Shown one piece after another: positions 16,728-25,318 of a stretch of 60,687 nucleotides of DNA. This DNA is from an uncultured Dietzia sp. (GTDB lineage: Bacteria > Actinomycetota > Actinomycetes > Mycobacteriales > Mycobacteriaceae). Position 1 is the first letter of the stretch; each line of letters starts with the position of its first letter. A program made the position numbers and the translations under genes. The notes beneath the pieces are model-generated. The model did not search any database. It was given only the letters and a program-made list of their open reading frames with translations, and had not been told where the DNA came from. Location: positions 1-60,687 of the forward strand of contig NZ_CALMYY010000099.1 of assembly GCF_937873725.1 (NCBI RefSeq), read 5' to 3'.

Positions 16728-17837
16728 ATGACCGCCAGAATCGAGATCTCCGGTCTCACCAAGCAGTACGGAACCAACGTCGTCGTGGACGAGCTGGATC
16801 TGGAGATCGAGGCAGGGGAGTTCCTCGTCCTCCTCGGCCCGAGTGGGTGCGGGAAGACCACGACCCTGCGCTGTCTCGCCGGCCTGGAGACGCCGGAGAA
16901 GGGGTCGATCACCTTCGACGGCGAGCCCATGTTCGACGCGTCCGGTCGGGTCAACGTGCCGCCCAACAAGCGGAGCATCGGGATGGTGTTCCAGTCGTAC
17001 GCGCTGTGGCCCAACATGACGGTCCGCAAGAACATCGCCTACCCGCTCAAGGCCCGCAAGATGAAGGACGCCCTCAGCGGCGGGCGCGTGGAGCAGGCGG
17101 CCGACATGGTCGACTGCGGGCACCTGCTGGACCGCTACCCCTCGCAGCTCAGCGGCGGCCAGCAGCAGCGGATCGCGGTCGCGCGGGGGATGGCGGCCCG
17201 TCCGGATCTGGTGCTGTTCGACGAGCCGCTGAGCAACCTCGACGCGCTGCTCCGCGACCAGGTGCGGACCGAGATCCACCGACTCCACACCGAACTCGGG
17301 TTCGGCGCGGTCTTCGTCACCCACGACCACTCCGAGGCGTTCGCGCTCGGCGACCGGCTGGCGATCATGAAGCACGGGAAGATCGAACAGCTGGCCACCC
17401 CGCAGGACGTGTTCGACAACCCGGCGAGCGAGTACGTGGCCGACTTCATCGGGATGTCCAACAGGCTCGAGCTCCACCGCACCGGTCTCGAATGGACCAC
17501 CGCGGCGGGGACCGAACTGCCGTTGCGATGCGACATGGGGGATCTGCCCGCCGTGTCGGCGAGGCTGTGGCCCGACGACATCACCCTCCACCGGGCGGAC
17601 GAGGACGTCTCGTCCAGGGAGGTCGTGCTGGACGCCACGCTGCTGTCGGCGGAGTTCGGCGGGCGCTACTACGACGTCCAGGTGGGGGCCGGCCCCGAGC
17701 AGTACCGGTTGCGGGCCTCGTCCGCGGTCCACGGCGACTGGCTCCGGCGCGCGCAGCCGGGGGAGCCCGTCGTGATCAGCTTCCGATCCGAGAGCCTCAA
17801 GGTGTACCCCCTGGAGCAGGCCGCCTCGCTGGTCTGA
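16728..17837 (+). CDS. ABC transporter ATP-binding protein
   Basis: A 369-residue importer ATPase. Walker A GPSGCGKT at 37-44, Q-loop in VFQSYALWPNMTV near 88, signature LSGGQ at 141-145, Walker B LVLFDE at 161-166 and the switch histidine in VTHDHSEAF. After residue 240 a TOBE-type regulatory domain follows (ISFRSESLKVYP at the end). GAGGAAG ribosome site. With 12626, 13820 and 14972 it completes one importer; the two binding proteins presumably share it. Confidence 0.92.
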   Translation: MTARIEISGLTKQYGTNVVVDELDLEIEAGEFLVLLGPSGCGKTTTLRCLAGLETPEKGSITFDGEPMFDASGRVNVPPNKRSIGMVFQSYALWPNMTVRKNIAYPLKARKMKDALSGGRVEQAADMVDCGHLLDRYPSQLSGGQQQRIAVARGMAARPDLVLFDEPLSNLDALLRDQVRTEIHRLHTELGFGAVFVTHDHSEAFALGDRLAIMKHGKIEQLATPQDVFDNPASEYVADFIGMSNRLELHRTGLEWTTAAGTELPLRCDMGDLPAVSARLWPDDITLHRADEDVSSREVVLDATLLSAEFGGRYYDVQVGAGPEQYRLRASSAVHGDWLRRAQPGEPVVISFRSESLKVYPLEQAASLV

Positions 17838-17863
17838 CCGCGCCGAACCGGCGCGGATCCGCA

Positions 17864-17937
17864 AGAACCGAACAAAGTTCAACTCAAGGGTTGACGAGAC
17901 CGTCACGACACTGTAGACATGAACTGAATCCAGTTCA
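17864..17937 (+). promoter_or_regulatory. Crotonase-operon promoter with two TGAACT operators
   Basis: Upstream operator AGAACCGAACAAAGTTCA (17864-17881); -35 TTGACG (17891-17896), 17-nt spacer, -10 TAGACA (17914-17919); downstream operator TGAACTGAATCCAGTTCA (17920-17937) with perfect half-sites. The promoter is the closest to consensus in the island and is bracketed by repressor-type sites whose centres are 56 bp apart, which would allow two dimers on one DNA face or looping. It drives the long coupled operon 17960-26391. Confidence 0.82.
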
Positions 17938-17959
17938 GGAAACCACGGAAGGAACGATC

Positions 17960-18748
17960 ATGGTGCAGACCGATCACGTGCTGTTGGAGAAGGATGGCGA
18001 CGTCGCCCGCGTGTGGCTCAACCGCCCGCACGTCAAGAACGCCGTCACGGTGGAGCTGCTCCACCGCCTGGACGAGATCATCAAGGAGGTCGACGCCGAT
18101 CCCGACCTCAAGGTGCTCGTGCTCCGCGGTGTGGAGAACCAGTTCTGCTCGGGCTTCGACCTCAACGAGCTGCTGGGCGACTTCGTCGGTACCACCAACG
18201 CCATGGACGTCGGCGTCCTCTCGGCGCAGGTGTGCGACCGCCTCTACTCGATGAACACCCCGTCCGTGGCCGTCCTCGAGGGCTACGTCACCGCCGGTGG
18301 CTTCGAGCTCATGATCTCGTGCGACTTCGCGATCGCCGCGGATGACGCCAAGATCGGCGACTTCCACATCCGTCGCGCCCTGTTCGGCGGCGCCGGCCCG
18401 ATCTACCGCCTCCCGCGGATGATCGGCCTGCGCAAGACCAAGGAGCTCATGCTCACGGGCAAGCTGCTCTCGGGCAAGGAGGCCAAGGACTTCGACCTCA
18501 TCAACGACTCGGCCCCGGCCGACAAGCTCGACGAGTGCGTCGAGGACTTCATCGGGCAGCTCACGGACAAGAGCCCGTTCATGATGAAGCTCACCAAGAT
18601 GGCCGTGAACCAGGGCCTCGACGCCGACATCAAGTCGCTCATGATCATGGAGCACTTCGCCGTGGGCAACTCGCTGCAGTCGGCCGACGGCAAGGAGGGC
18701 GTCCAGGCGTTCCTCGAGAAGCGCGAGCCCAAGTGGGTCGGCCGCTGA
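17960..18748 (+). CDS. Enoyl-CoA hydratase/isomerase family protein (crotonase)
   Basis: A 262-residue crotonase-fold protein. The oxyanion-hole segments are visible as LKVLVLRGVENQFCSGFDLNELL and EGYVTAGGFELMISCDFAIAADDAKIGDFHIRRALFGG. In canonical hydratases two glutamates occupy the catalytic positions; here the second region reads KIGDFHIRRALFGGAGPIYRLPR, so the chemistry (hydration, isomerisation or C-C cleavage) is uncertain. The ATG at 17960 has GGAAGGA seven bases upstream; longer frames upstream belong to the ATPase region. First gene of the strongest regulated operon. Confidence 0.88.
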   Translation: MVQTDHVLLEKDGDVARVWLNRPHVKNAVTVELLHRLDEIIKEVDADPDLKVLVLRGVENQFCSGFDLNELLGDFVGTTNAMDVGVLSAQVCDRLYSMNTPSVAVLEGYVTAGGFELMISCDFAIAADDAKIGDFHIRRALFGGAGPIYRLPRMIGLRKTKELMLTGKLLSGKEAKDFDLINDSAPADKLDECVEDFIGQLTDKSPFMMKLTKMAVNQGLDADIKSLMIMEHFAVGNSLQSADGKEGVQAFLEKREPKWVGR

Positions 18749-18802
18749 TCTGACGGTCTGATCACGGAGCGGGAAACGTCTACGGAACCAGGAGTGCACA
18801 CG

Positions 18803-19186
18803 ATGACCGAGAACCAGAACCTCTCACCGCGGCTGCGGGGGAGTCGGTGCCTGCACTGCGAGACCGTGGCGTTTCCCGCCTCCGTGAGCTGTCAGCGCTG
18901 CGGTGGGTCCGAGACCACCGAGATCGACCTGTCCACCACCGGCACGGTGTGGACCGCGACCATCCAGCGGTTCCCGCCCAAGTCGCCGCCGTACGTGCCG
19001 CCCGCCGGGGGCTTCCGCCCCTACGCCGTCGGCTACGTCGCCCTCCCCGAGGGCGTCAAGGTCGAGGCCCTGCTGGACGGCACCTCGCCGATCGAGCTGA
19101 TCGGCCGTGAGGTGGTCCTGGTCGAGTCCGATCCGGTGCCGAGCTTCGCGCTCGCCACCACCACCACGAACGAGGAGGAGGTCTGA
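18803..19186 (+). CDS. DUF35 OB-fold protein with zinc ribbon
   Basis: A 127-residue protein: rubredoxin-like zinc ribbon RCLHCETVAFPASVSCQRCG near 15-35 (two CxxC pairs), then an OB-fold (TGTVWTATIQRFPPKSPPYVPP, FRPYAVGYVALPEGVKVEALL). DUF35 proteins are obligate partners of thiolase-superfamily enzymes, for example in the Ltp2-ChsH2 retro-aldolase of steroid side-chain degradation. ATG at 18803 is chosen over a GTG at 18794 because AGGAG ends at 18794. Its TGA overlaps the ATG of the thiolase-like gene, which supports a two-subunit complex. Confidence 0.9.
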   Translation: MTENQNLSPRLRGSRCLHCETVAFPASVSCQRCGGSETTEIDLSTTGTVWTATIQRFPPKSPPYVPPAGGFRPYAVGYVALPEGVKVEALLDGTSPIELIGREVVLVESDPVPSFALATTTTNEEEV

Positions 19187-20343
19187 TGTCGGACGTGCAC
19201 ATCGTCGGCGCCGGGCTGTCGAAGTTCGGCCGCCAGGACGGGGTCACCGGTCGCCAGATGGCCGTCACCGCCATCCGGACCGCGCTCGCCGACGCCGGCC
19301 TGCAGTGGTCCGACGTCCAGGTCGCCTTCGGCGGCAGCGACAGTTCGGGGCTGGCGGACACCCTGGTCGCGGACCTGGGCCTGACCGGCATCCCCTTCAC
19401 CAACGTCAAGAACGGCTGCGCGACCGGCGGCAGCGCCCTCGTCTCGGCGATCAACGCCATCCGCTCCGGTGCGGCCGAGGTGGCCCTGGCCGTCGGGTTC
19501 GACAAGCACCCCCGCGGCGCGTTCGACCCCAAGCCCGGGGACTGGGGCCTCACCGAGGGCTACGGCACCCACGGGCTCATGGTCACCACGCAGTTCTTCG
19601 CCATGAAGATCACCCGCTACATGGCCCTCCACGGCATCTCGGAGACCACGCTGGCCCGGGTCGCGGAGAAGGCCTACCGCAACGGCGGGCTCAACCCGAA
19701 CGCCTGGCGGCGCGATCCCAAGACCCTCGCGGAGATCGCGGGATCCCCGATGGTCAACGACCCGCTCACCCAGTTCATGTTCTGCAACCCGGGGGAGGGC
19801 GGGGCGGCGATCCTGCTCGCCTCCGAGTCGGTCGCGGCCCGGATGGGCGGCCGCGCGGTCTCCGTCCGCGCGGTCTCCACCGGCACCCGGCCCTTCGGCA
19901 GCTTCGAGGTCTTCGCCCCGTCCGTCCAGGGCCAGGGCGAGCCCAGCAGCGTGAGCACCGAGGTGGCGCGCCGCGCGTTCGAGACCGCGGGCGTGTCCCC
20001 GGCCGACATCGACGTGGCCCAGCTCCAGGACACCGAGTCCGGCGCGGAGATCATGCACCTGGCCGAGTGCGGGTTCTGCGAGGACGGGGAGCAGGAGGGG
20101 ATGCTCGAACGCGGCGAGACCGAGATCGGCGGACGCCTCCCGGTCAACACCGACGGCGGCTGCCTGGCGAACGGCGAACCGATCGGCGCCTCGGGCCTGC
20201 GGCAGATCCACGAGATCGTCACGCAGCTGCGCGGGGAGGCCGGCGCCCGCCAGGTCCCCGGCGACCCGCGGCTCGGATTCACCCACGTGTACGGCGCGCC
20301 CGGGATCAGCGCCTGCACGGTCCTGGAAGGAGGTCGGCGATGA
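19186..20343 (+). CDS. Thiolase-superfamily / SCP-x-like lipid-transfer protein
   Basis: A 385-residue protein starting MSDVHIVGAGLSKFG. The thiolase nucleophile position is kept (NGCATGG, Cys78), but the motif that normally carries the catalytic histidine (GHPxGxSG) reads NGEPIGASG, with Glu331 in place of His. A further cysteine lies in GISACTV near 377. The substitution, together with the overlapping DUF35 gene, suggests a retro-aldolase or retro-Claisen variant rather than ordinary thiolysis, although I cannot exclude thiolase activity. Start overlaps the DUF35 stop (TGATG) and the stop overlaps the next start (ATGA). Confidence 0.85.
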   Translation: MSDVHIVGAGLSKFGRQDGVTGRQMAVTAIRTALADAGLQWSDVQVAFGGSDSSGLADTLVADLGLTGIPFTNVKNGCATGGSALVSAINAIRSGAAEVALAVGFDKHPRGAFDPKPGDWGLTEGYGTHGLMVTTQFFAMKITRYMALHGISETTLARVAEKAYRNGGLNPNAWRRDPKTLAEIAGSPMVNDPLTQFMFCNPGEGGAAILLASESVAARMGGRAVSVRAVSTGTRPFGSFEVFAPSVQGQGEPSSVSTEVARRAFETAGVSPADIDVAQLQDTESGAEIMHLAECGFCEDGEQEGMLERGETEIGGRLPVNTDGGCLANGEPIGASGLRQIHEIVTQLRGEAGARQVPGDPRLGFTHVYGAPGISACTVLEGGRR

Positions 20344-21554
20344 CCGGCTCGACCACGGAGCAGACCGACGGACTCCGGAGCTTCCTCGATGCGGCCCGGA
20401 CGTGGCTCGGGACGGTGGCGAGCCCCCGTCAGGCCCGGCCCTGGGGTGAGGGTTCGGACGCCGTCGTGGTGTTCGAGAACTGGACCGCCGAGCAGGAACG
20501 CGAGGAGACCGACCGCAGGCGCTCCTACGAGCAGGCCAAGTTCGACGCCGGGTTCGGCGCCCTGACCTGGGGGTCCGAGTACGGCGGCCGGGACCTGCCG
20601 ATCTCCTACGACCTCGCCTTCCGGCGTCTGGAGGCGGACTACGACCTCCCGCAGCGCACCGAGATGTTCCCGGTGACCCAGCAGCTCATCGCCCCGACGA
20701 TCGCGCAGTGGGGCACCCCGGAGCAGCGCGCGGAGTACGTCAGCGCGATGCTGCGGACCGACTTGATCGCCTGCCAGCTGTTCTCCGAGACCGAGGCGGG
20801 TTCCGACCTGGCCGCCGTCCGCACGCGGGCGGTGCAGAAGGACGGTCGATGGGTGCTGAACGGCTCCAAGGTGTGGACCTCCGGCGCCCGGGTGTCCGAC
20901 TACGGCGTCGCCGTGTGCCGCACCGATCCGGACGTGCCCAAACACCAGGGCCTCACCGTCTTCATCGTCCCCATGGACGCCCCGGGCGCGACCGTCCGCC
21001 CCATCCGCCAGATGACCGGTGGGACCTCGTTCAACGAGGTCCTGATCGACAACGTCGAGCTGGACGACTCCTTCCGGCTGGGCCCGGTCGGGCAGGGGTG
21101 GAAGGTCGCCCTCACCGTCCTGGCCGCCGAACGCCTGGACTCCGGGAACCTGGGACTGGACAACGCCGACCAGGCGGTCGAGCTGGCCCGCAACGCCGGA
21201 CGCGAGCTCGACGCGCTGGAACGGGACGCGGTCGCCGACCTCGTCACGCGCAGCTTCGTCCAGCGGCTCGTGGGCATGCGGGTGGCCGCCGCGGTCGGCG
21301 CCGGGCGCGAACCCGGCCCCGAGGCCTCGGTGGGCAAGCTGCTCGCCACCGACACCATGGCCCGCACCTCCGAGACGGTCCGGCTCCTGCTCGGGCCCGA
21401 CCTGACCCTCCGCGGCGACGAGTGGGGGACCTGGGCGTGGACCGAACACGTCCTCGGCGCCCCCGGCTACCGCATCGCGGGCGGCACCGACGAGATCCAG
21501 CACAACATCCTCGCCGAGCGCGTGCTCGGTCTTCCCCGGGAGCCACGACCATGA
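20340..21554 (+). CDS. Acyl-CoA dehydrogenase
   Basis: A 404-residue ACAD. ACQLFSETEAGSDLAAVRTRA (FAD/substrate loop) lies near 145, VLNGSKVWTSGARVSDYGV near 175 and the C-terminal YRIAGGTDEIQHNILAERVLGLPRE carries the family's terminal signature. The N-terminus is longer than usual (WTAEQEREETDRRRSYEQAKFDAGFGALTWGSEYGG), as in mycobacterial FadE enzymes linked to sterol or branched substrates. Overlaps both neighbours by four bases (ATGA), so its stoichiometry is likely coupled to the thiolase-like protein and the kinase. Confidence 0.88.
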   Translation: MTGSTTEQTDGLRSFLDAARTWLGTVASPRQARPWGEGSDAVVVFENWTAEQEREETDRRRSYEQAKFDAGFGALTWGSEYGGRDLPISYDLAFRRLEADYDLPQRTEMFPVTQQLIAPTIAQWGTPEQRAEYVSAMLRTDLIACQLFSETEAGSDLAAVRTRAVQKDGRWVLNGSKVWTSGARVSDYGVAVCRTDPDVPKHQGLTVFIVPMDAPGATVRPIRQMTGGTSFNEVLIDNVELDDSFRLGPVGQGWKVALTVLAAERLDSGNLGLDNADQAVELARNAGRELDALERDAVADLVTRSFVQRLVGMRVAAAVGAGREPGPEASVGKLLATDTMARTSETVRLLLGPDLTLRGDEWGTWAWTEHVLGAPGYRIAGGTDEIQHNILAERVLGLPREPRP

Positions 21555-22543
21555 CGACCAGCGAGACGACCGACACCACGACGAGCCATGAGGCGCAGCT
21601 GCGCGACCGGGTGATCACCGGCCTCGAGGCGCAGGGGGTGGAGGGGCCGTTCGGTCCGCTCGACCCCATGCTGGGCGGCCACTCCGGCCTCACCTACCGC
21701 ATCGCGGGCGGGGCCGAGGAGTTCGTCATCAAGTCCGTGCCGCCGGGCCAGAAGTCCGTCGGGCGGCACGACATGCTCAGGCAGGCCAGGATCATGTCCG
21801 CGCTCGCCGACACCGCCGTCCCCGTCCCCGGCATCCGGGCCACCGACGAGCAGTCCCCGGCGTGGTTCGCGATGGACCTGGTGCGCGGGGAGTCCCTCGA
21901 GCCGGTCCTGGACGACCCGGCCGTCGACCCGCCACTGGCCGCCGCGCGAATGCGGCGGGCCGCGGAGATCCTCCCCGCGCTCCACGCCGTGCCGTTGGAG
22001 ACCCTGCCCGTCGACGGCGAGGTGCTCTCCCCGGGGGACGAGCTCGCGCGCTGGGTCCGCACGATGGGCGCGGTCCCGCCCGAGCTCGTCCCCGACGCGG
22101 ACCGGCTCGAGGGCCTGCTCACCGCCGCGATCCCCGACGCCGTCGCGCCGGTCCTGGTGCACGGCGACTACCGGCTGGGCAACATCCTCAGCGAGGGAAC
22201 CGAGCCGGCCGCCCTGATCGACTGGGAGATCTGGAGCCCGGGAGACCCGCGCGTCGAGCTCGGGTGGTTCCTCGTGTTTGCCGACGGCTCGAACTTCCCC
22301 GGCGTGGGCCGCGAGGTCCCCGGTCTGCCTGCGGCGGAGGAGCTCATCGACATCTACAGCGCCGCGGCGGGCCCGCTCACCGACTTCACCTGGTTCGACG
22401 CCCTGGGCAGGTTCAAGATGGCGGCCATCATGGGGCACAACCTGCGGCGCCACCGCGAGGGACGACACCACGACCCGGCGCAGGAGCTCCTGCCCGACAC
22501 CATCCGCCAGCTCATCGTCACCGGCCTCGACCGGCTGGCCTGA
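21551..22543 (+). CDS. APH-fold phosphotransferase, LvaA/ACAD10-11 kinase-like (copy 1)
   Basis: A 330-residue kinase-fold protein. ATP-site lysine in EFVIKSVPPG (K61), Brenner motif HGDYRLGN at 204-211 and metal-binding IDWE at 223-226. This APH branch includes Pseudomonas LvaA and the N-terminal domains of ACAD10/11, which phosphorylate the hydroxyl of 4-hydroxyacyl-CoA so that an adjacent dehydrogenase can eliminate phosphate. The gene directly precedes an ACAD11-like dehydrogenase and two SDR genes, the expected partners. Start overlaps the previous stop. Substrate assignment is inference from family and context. Confidence 0.85.
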   Translation: MTTSETTDTTTSHEAQLRDRVITGLEAQGVEGPFGPLDPMLGGHSGLTYRIAGGAEEFVIKSVPPGQKSVGRHDMLRQARIMSALADTAVPVPGIRATDEQSPAWFAMDLVRGESLEPVLDDPAVDPPLAAARMRRAAEILPALHAVPLETLPVDGEVLSPGDELARWVRTMGAVPPELVPDADRLEGLLTAAIPDAVAPVLVHGDYRLGNILSEGTEPAALIDWEIWSPGDPRVELGWFLVFADGSNFPGVGREVPGLPAAEELIDIYSAAAGPLTDFTWFDALGRFKMAAIMGHNLRRHREGRHHDPAQELLPDTIRQLIVTGLDRLA

Positions 22544-22569
22544 CGCGACACCCGAGAAACGAGAGAACC

Positions 22570-23793
22570 ATGGATTTCGCGTATTCCCCGCGGACGGCGG
22601 AGCTCGCCGAGAAGCTTCACGTGTTCATGGACGAACACGTCTACCCGGCCGAGGACGTCTACAACGCCCAGATCGCCGCGAACGAGAACCCGCACGAGCA
22701 GCCCCAGGTCATGCGCGACCTGCAGGCCACCGCCCGCGACCAGGGACTGTGGAACCTCTTCATGGCCCACGACAACCTGGGCGCCGGCCTGACCAACCTC
22801 GAGTACGCGCCGCTGGCGGAGATCGTCGGTCGCTCGCTCATCGGCAACGAGGCGATCAACTGCTCGGCCCCCGACACCGGCAACATGGAGATCCTCGCCC
22901 TCTACGGCACCCCCGAGCAGAAGGAGCAGTGGCTGCGGCCGCTGCTGGACTGCGAGATCCGGTCGGCGTTCGCCATGACCGAGCCCGAGGTGGCGAGTTC
23001 GGACGCCACGAACGTGTGCACGAGCGTCATCCGTGACGGCGACGAGTACGTGATCAACGGTCGCAAGTGGTACGCCTCGGGCGTGCTCGACCCGGACTGC
23101 AAGCTCATGATCGTGATGGGCAAGTCCGACCCCGACGCGTCGACCTACCGCCAGCAGTCGATGATCCTCGTCCCGACCGACGCCGAGGGTGTCACGGTGG
23201 TCCGCGACCTGCCGACGTTCGGCTACCACGACCGGCTGGGCCACGGCGAGGTGCTCTTCGAGGACGTCCGGGTCCCGGCGTCCAACATGCTCGGCGTGGA
23301 GGGCGGCGGATTCGAGATCGCCCAGGGCCGCCTCGGGCCCGGCCGCATGCACTACGCCATGCGCGCGATCGGCATCGCCGAGCGGGCGCTGCAGATGATG
23401 TGCCAGCGAGCCACCGACCGCGTCGCGTTCGGCGAGCCGCTCGCCAAGCGCGGCGTGGTCCGGGAGTGGATCGCCCGCAGCCGCGTGGAGATCGATCAGA
23501 TCCGGCTCATCACGTTCAAGGCCGCCTGGCTCATGGACACCCAGGGCAACGCCGCCGCCCGCATGGAGGTCGCCGCGATCAAGGTCGCCGCGATGGAGAC
23601 CGCCCACCGGGTGGTCGACCGCGCCGTGCAGACCTACGGTGCGGCCGGGGTCAGCGACGACACCGTCCTGGGCCGGTTCTACGCCCTGACCCGCGCCCTG
23701 CAGATCGCGGACGGACCCACCGAGGTCCACCTGCGCACCATGGCCCGACTGGAACTGAAGAAGTACACCCCCTCGACGGAGGCCGCGCGATGA
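22570..23793 (+). CDS. Acyl-CoA dehydrogenase, ACAD10/11 / LvaC type (copy 1)
   Basis: A 407-residue ACAD starting MDFAYSPRTAELAEKLHVFM. Characteristic segments: RDQGLWNLFM near 60, INCSAPDTGNMEILALYGTPEQK near 100, FAMTEPEVASSDATN near 140, and the C-terminal YGAAGVSDDTVLGRFYALTRALQIADGPTEVHLRTMARLEL. The PDTGNME and IADGPTEVH motifs mark the ACAD11-like branch, which acts on phosphorylated 4-hydroxyacyl-CoAs in known systems. Close paralogue of the broken gene at 34924. It follows its kinase by 26 nt and overlaps the next SDR gene (ATGA). Confidence 0.88.
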   Translation: MDFAYSPRTAELAEKLHVFMDEHVYPAEDVYNAQIAANENPHEQPQVMRDLQATARDQGLWNLFMAHDNLGAGLTNLEYAPLAEIVGRSLIGNEAINCSAPDTGNMEILALYGTPEQKEQWLRPLLDCEIRSAFAMTEPEVASSDATNVCTSVIRDGDEYVINGRKWYASGVLDPDCKLMIVMGKSDPDASTYRQQSMILVPTDAEGVTVVRDLPTFGYHDRLGHGEVLFEDVRVPASNMLGVEGGGFEIAQGRLGPGRMHYAMRAIGIAERALQMMCQRATDRVAFGEPLAKRGVVREWIARSRVEIDQIRLITFKAAWLMDTQGNAAARMEVAAIKVAAMETAHRVVDRAVQTYGAAGVSDDTVLGRFYALTRALQIADGPTEVHLRTMARLELKKYTPSTEAAR

Positions 23794-24554
23794 GCACCCC
23801 CACCCGACTTCTCGACGGCAAGGTCGCGCTGGTCACCGGCGCCACCCGCGGCCTGGGCAAGGCCATGGCGCTGGCGCTGTCCGAGGCCGGCGCCACGGTG
23901 ATCGTCTCCAGCCGCAAGGCCGATCAGTGCGAGGCCGTCGCGGCGGAGATCACGGCCGCCACGGGCACCGCGGCGTACCCGCTCGCCCTCCACGTGGGGG
24001 ACTGGGACGCCATCGAACCCGCCGTGGACAAGATCGTCGCCGACCACGGATCGATCGACATCGTGGTGAACAACGCCGGGATCGCACCGCTGGCGCCGTC
24101 GGCGTTGGAGGTCTCCGAGGCGCTGTTCTCCAAGACCATCGACGTCAACCTCAAGGGGCCCTTCCGCCTCATGGCGGTCGCCGGAGATCGCATGGTCTCC
24201 GCCGGCGGCGGCTCGATCATCAACATCTCCAGCATCGGCGCCGAGCGCCCGAGCCCGCCCGAGGCGACCTACGCCGCCTCCAAGAACGGGCTCAACGCGC
24301 TCACCCGGGCCTTTGCCCAGGAGTACGCGCCCACGGTGCGGGTCAACTGCGTCATGCCGGGGGCGTTCGCCTCCGACATGGCGGCGGACTGGGACTCGGA
24401 GTTCCTGGGCCTGGTCGTGAACCGCCTCCCGGCGGGGCGCCTGGGTGATCCCCGGGAGATCGCGGGCATGGTCGTGCACCTGGCCTCCGACCAGGCCGGC
24501 TACACGACCGGCGCGATCATCCCGGTCGACGGCGGACGCACGGCGGTGTACTGA
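23790..24554 (+). CDS. Short-chain dehydrogenase/reductase
   Basis: Classical SDR, 254 residues: TGATRGLGKA near 17, NNAGIAP near 94 and catalytic ISSIGAERPSPPEATYAASKNG (Ser, Tyr and Lys in the usual order). VIVSSRKADQ after beta-2 has Ser-Arg-Lys, suggesting NADP preference. In the kinase-ACAD context it could interconvert 4-oxo and 4-hydroxyacyl-CoA as LvaD does, or act on the 3-hydroxy product. Overlaps neighbours at both ends (ATGA before, TGATG after). Confidence 0.88.
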   Translation: MSTPTRLLDGKVALVTGATRGLGKAMALALSEAGATVIVSSRKADQCEAVAAEITAATGTAAYPLALHVGDWDAIEPAVDKIVADHGSIDIVVNNAGIAPLAPSALEVSEALFSKTIDVNLKGPFRLMAVAGDRMVSAGGGSIINISSIGAERPSPPEATYAASKNGLNALTRAFAQEYAPTVRVNCVMPGAFASDMAADWDSEFLGLVVNRLPAGRLGDPREIAGMVVHLASDQAGYTTGAIIPVDGGRTAVY

Positions 24555-25318
24555 TGCCCACCCCAGCGGAGCTCTTCGATCTCACCGGCAAGGTCGCCGT
24601 GGTCACCGGCGCCTCCTCCGGGCTGGGTGACGGGTTCGCCCGCACCCTGGCGGCGGCCGGGGCGACGGTCGTGGCGGCGGCGCGGCGCGCGGACCGCCTC
24701 GAGACGCTCGCGGCGGACCTGCCGGGGCTGGTCCCGGTGGAGTGCGACATCACCGTCCCCGGGGATCGGGAGCGGCTGATCTCGACCGCGACGCAGATCA
24801 CGGGCGGGATCGACATCCTGGTCAACAACGCCGGCCGTCCGGGTCCGCCGGACGCGCTGTCCGAGAGCGCGGAGGAGTTCGACGACATCCTGCGCGTCAA
24901 CCTGACCTCGGGCTTCCATCTCTCGGTGGCCGCGGTCAAGGCCCTCCCGGAGGACCGGGGACTGTCGATCGTCAACATCTCCTCCGTGGTGGGGCTCGTG
25001 TCGACCGCGCCGATCGGCGGCGCGGGCTACGCGGCGAGCAAGTCCGCCGTGATCGGGACGACGCGGGAGCTCGCCGGCCAGTGGGGACGCCGCGGCGTGC
25101 GGGTCAACGCGGTGGTTCCCGGGTGGTTCGACACCGAGATGACCGACGGGCTGTTCACCAACGACAAATCCGCGGGCTGGGTCCGACGGAACTCGATGCT
25201 CGGCCGCGGCGGACGCCCCGGCGAGGTCGACGGGGCCGTGCTGTTCCTCGCGTCGGACGCGTCCAGCTACGTGACCGGACACGTCCTCACCGTGGACGGC
25301 GGGTGGACCGCCCGATGA
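24554..25318 (+). CDS. Short-chain dehydrogenase/reductase
   Basis: Second SDR of the tandem, 254 residues: TGASSGLGDG near 18, NNAGRPGPPDA near 92, catalytic NISSVVGLVSTAPIGGAGYAASKSA. VVAAARRADRLE after beta-2 (Ala-Arg-Arg) points to NADP. It resembles the SDR at 34075 of the second kinase module more than its immediate neighbour (FARTL, VVPGWFDTEMTDG against LAPGYFASEMTDE). Start overlaps the previous stop, and its stop overlaps the alcohol dehydrogenase start. Confidence 0.88.
   Translation: MPTPAELFDLTGKVAVVTGASSGLGDGFARTLAAAGATVVAAARRADRLETLAADLPGLVPVECDITVPGDRERLISTATQITGGIDILVNNAGRPGPPDALSESAEEFDDILRVNLTSGFHLSVAAVKALPEDRGLSIVNISSVVGLVSTAPIGGAGYAASKSAVIGTTRELAGQWGRRGVRVNAVVPGWFDTEMTDGLFTNDKSAGWVRRNSMLGRGGRPGEVDGAVLFLASDASSYVTGHVLTVDGGWTAR

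Noticed and set aside
12626..17837. Ferric iron uptake system
   Set aside because: The transporter class is shared with iron importers, but the operators belong to the catabolic regulon, no Fur or IdeR box is visible and no siderophore or iron genes are nearby. Not excluded, only less likely.
21551..25318. A levulinate (lva) operon
   Set aside because: Kinase, ACAD and SDR match LvaA, LvaC and LvaD in type, but LvaB and the sigma-54 regulator LvaR are missing and the flavoproteins point to a more complex substrate.
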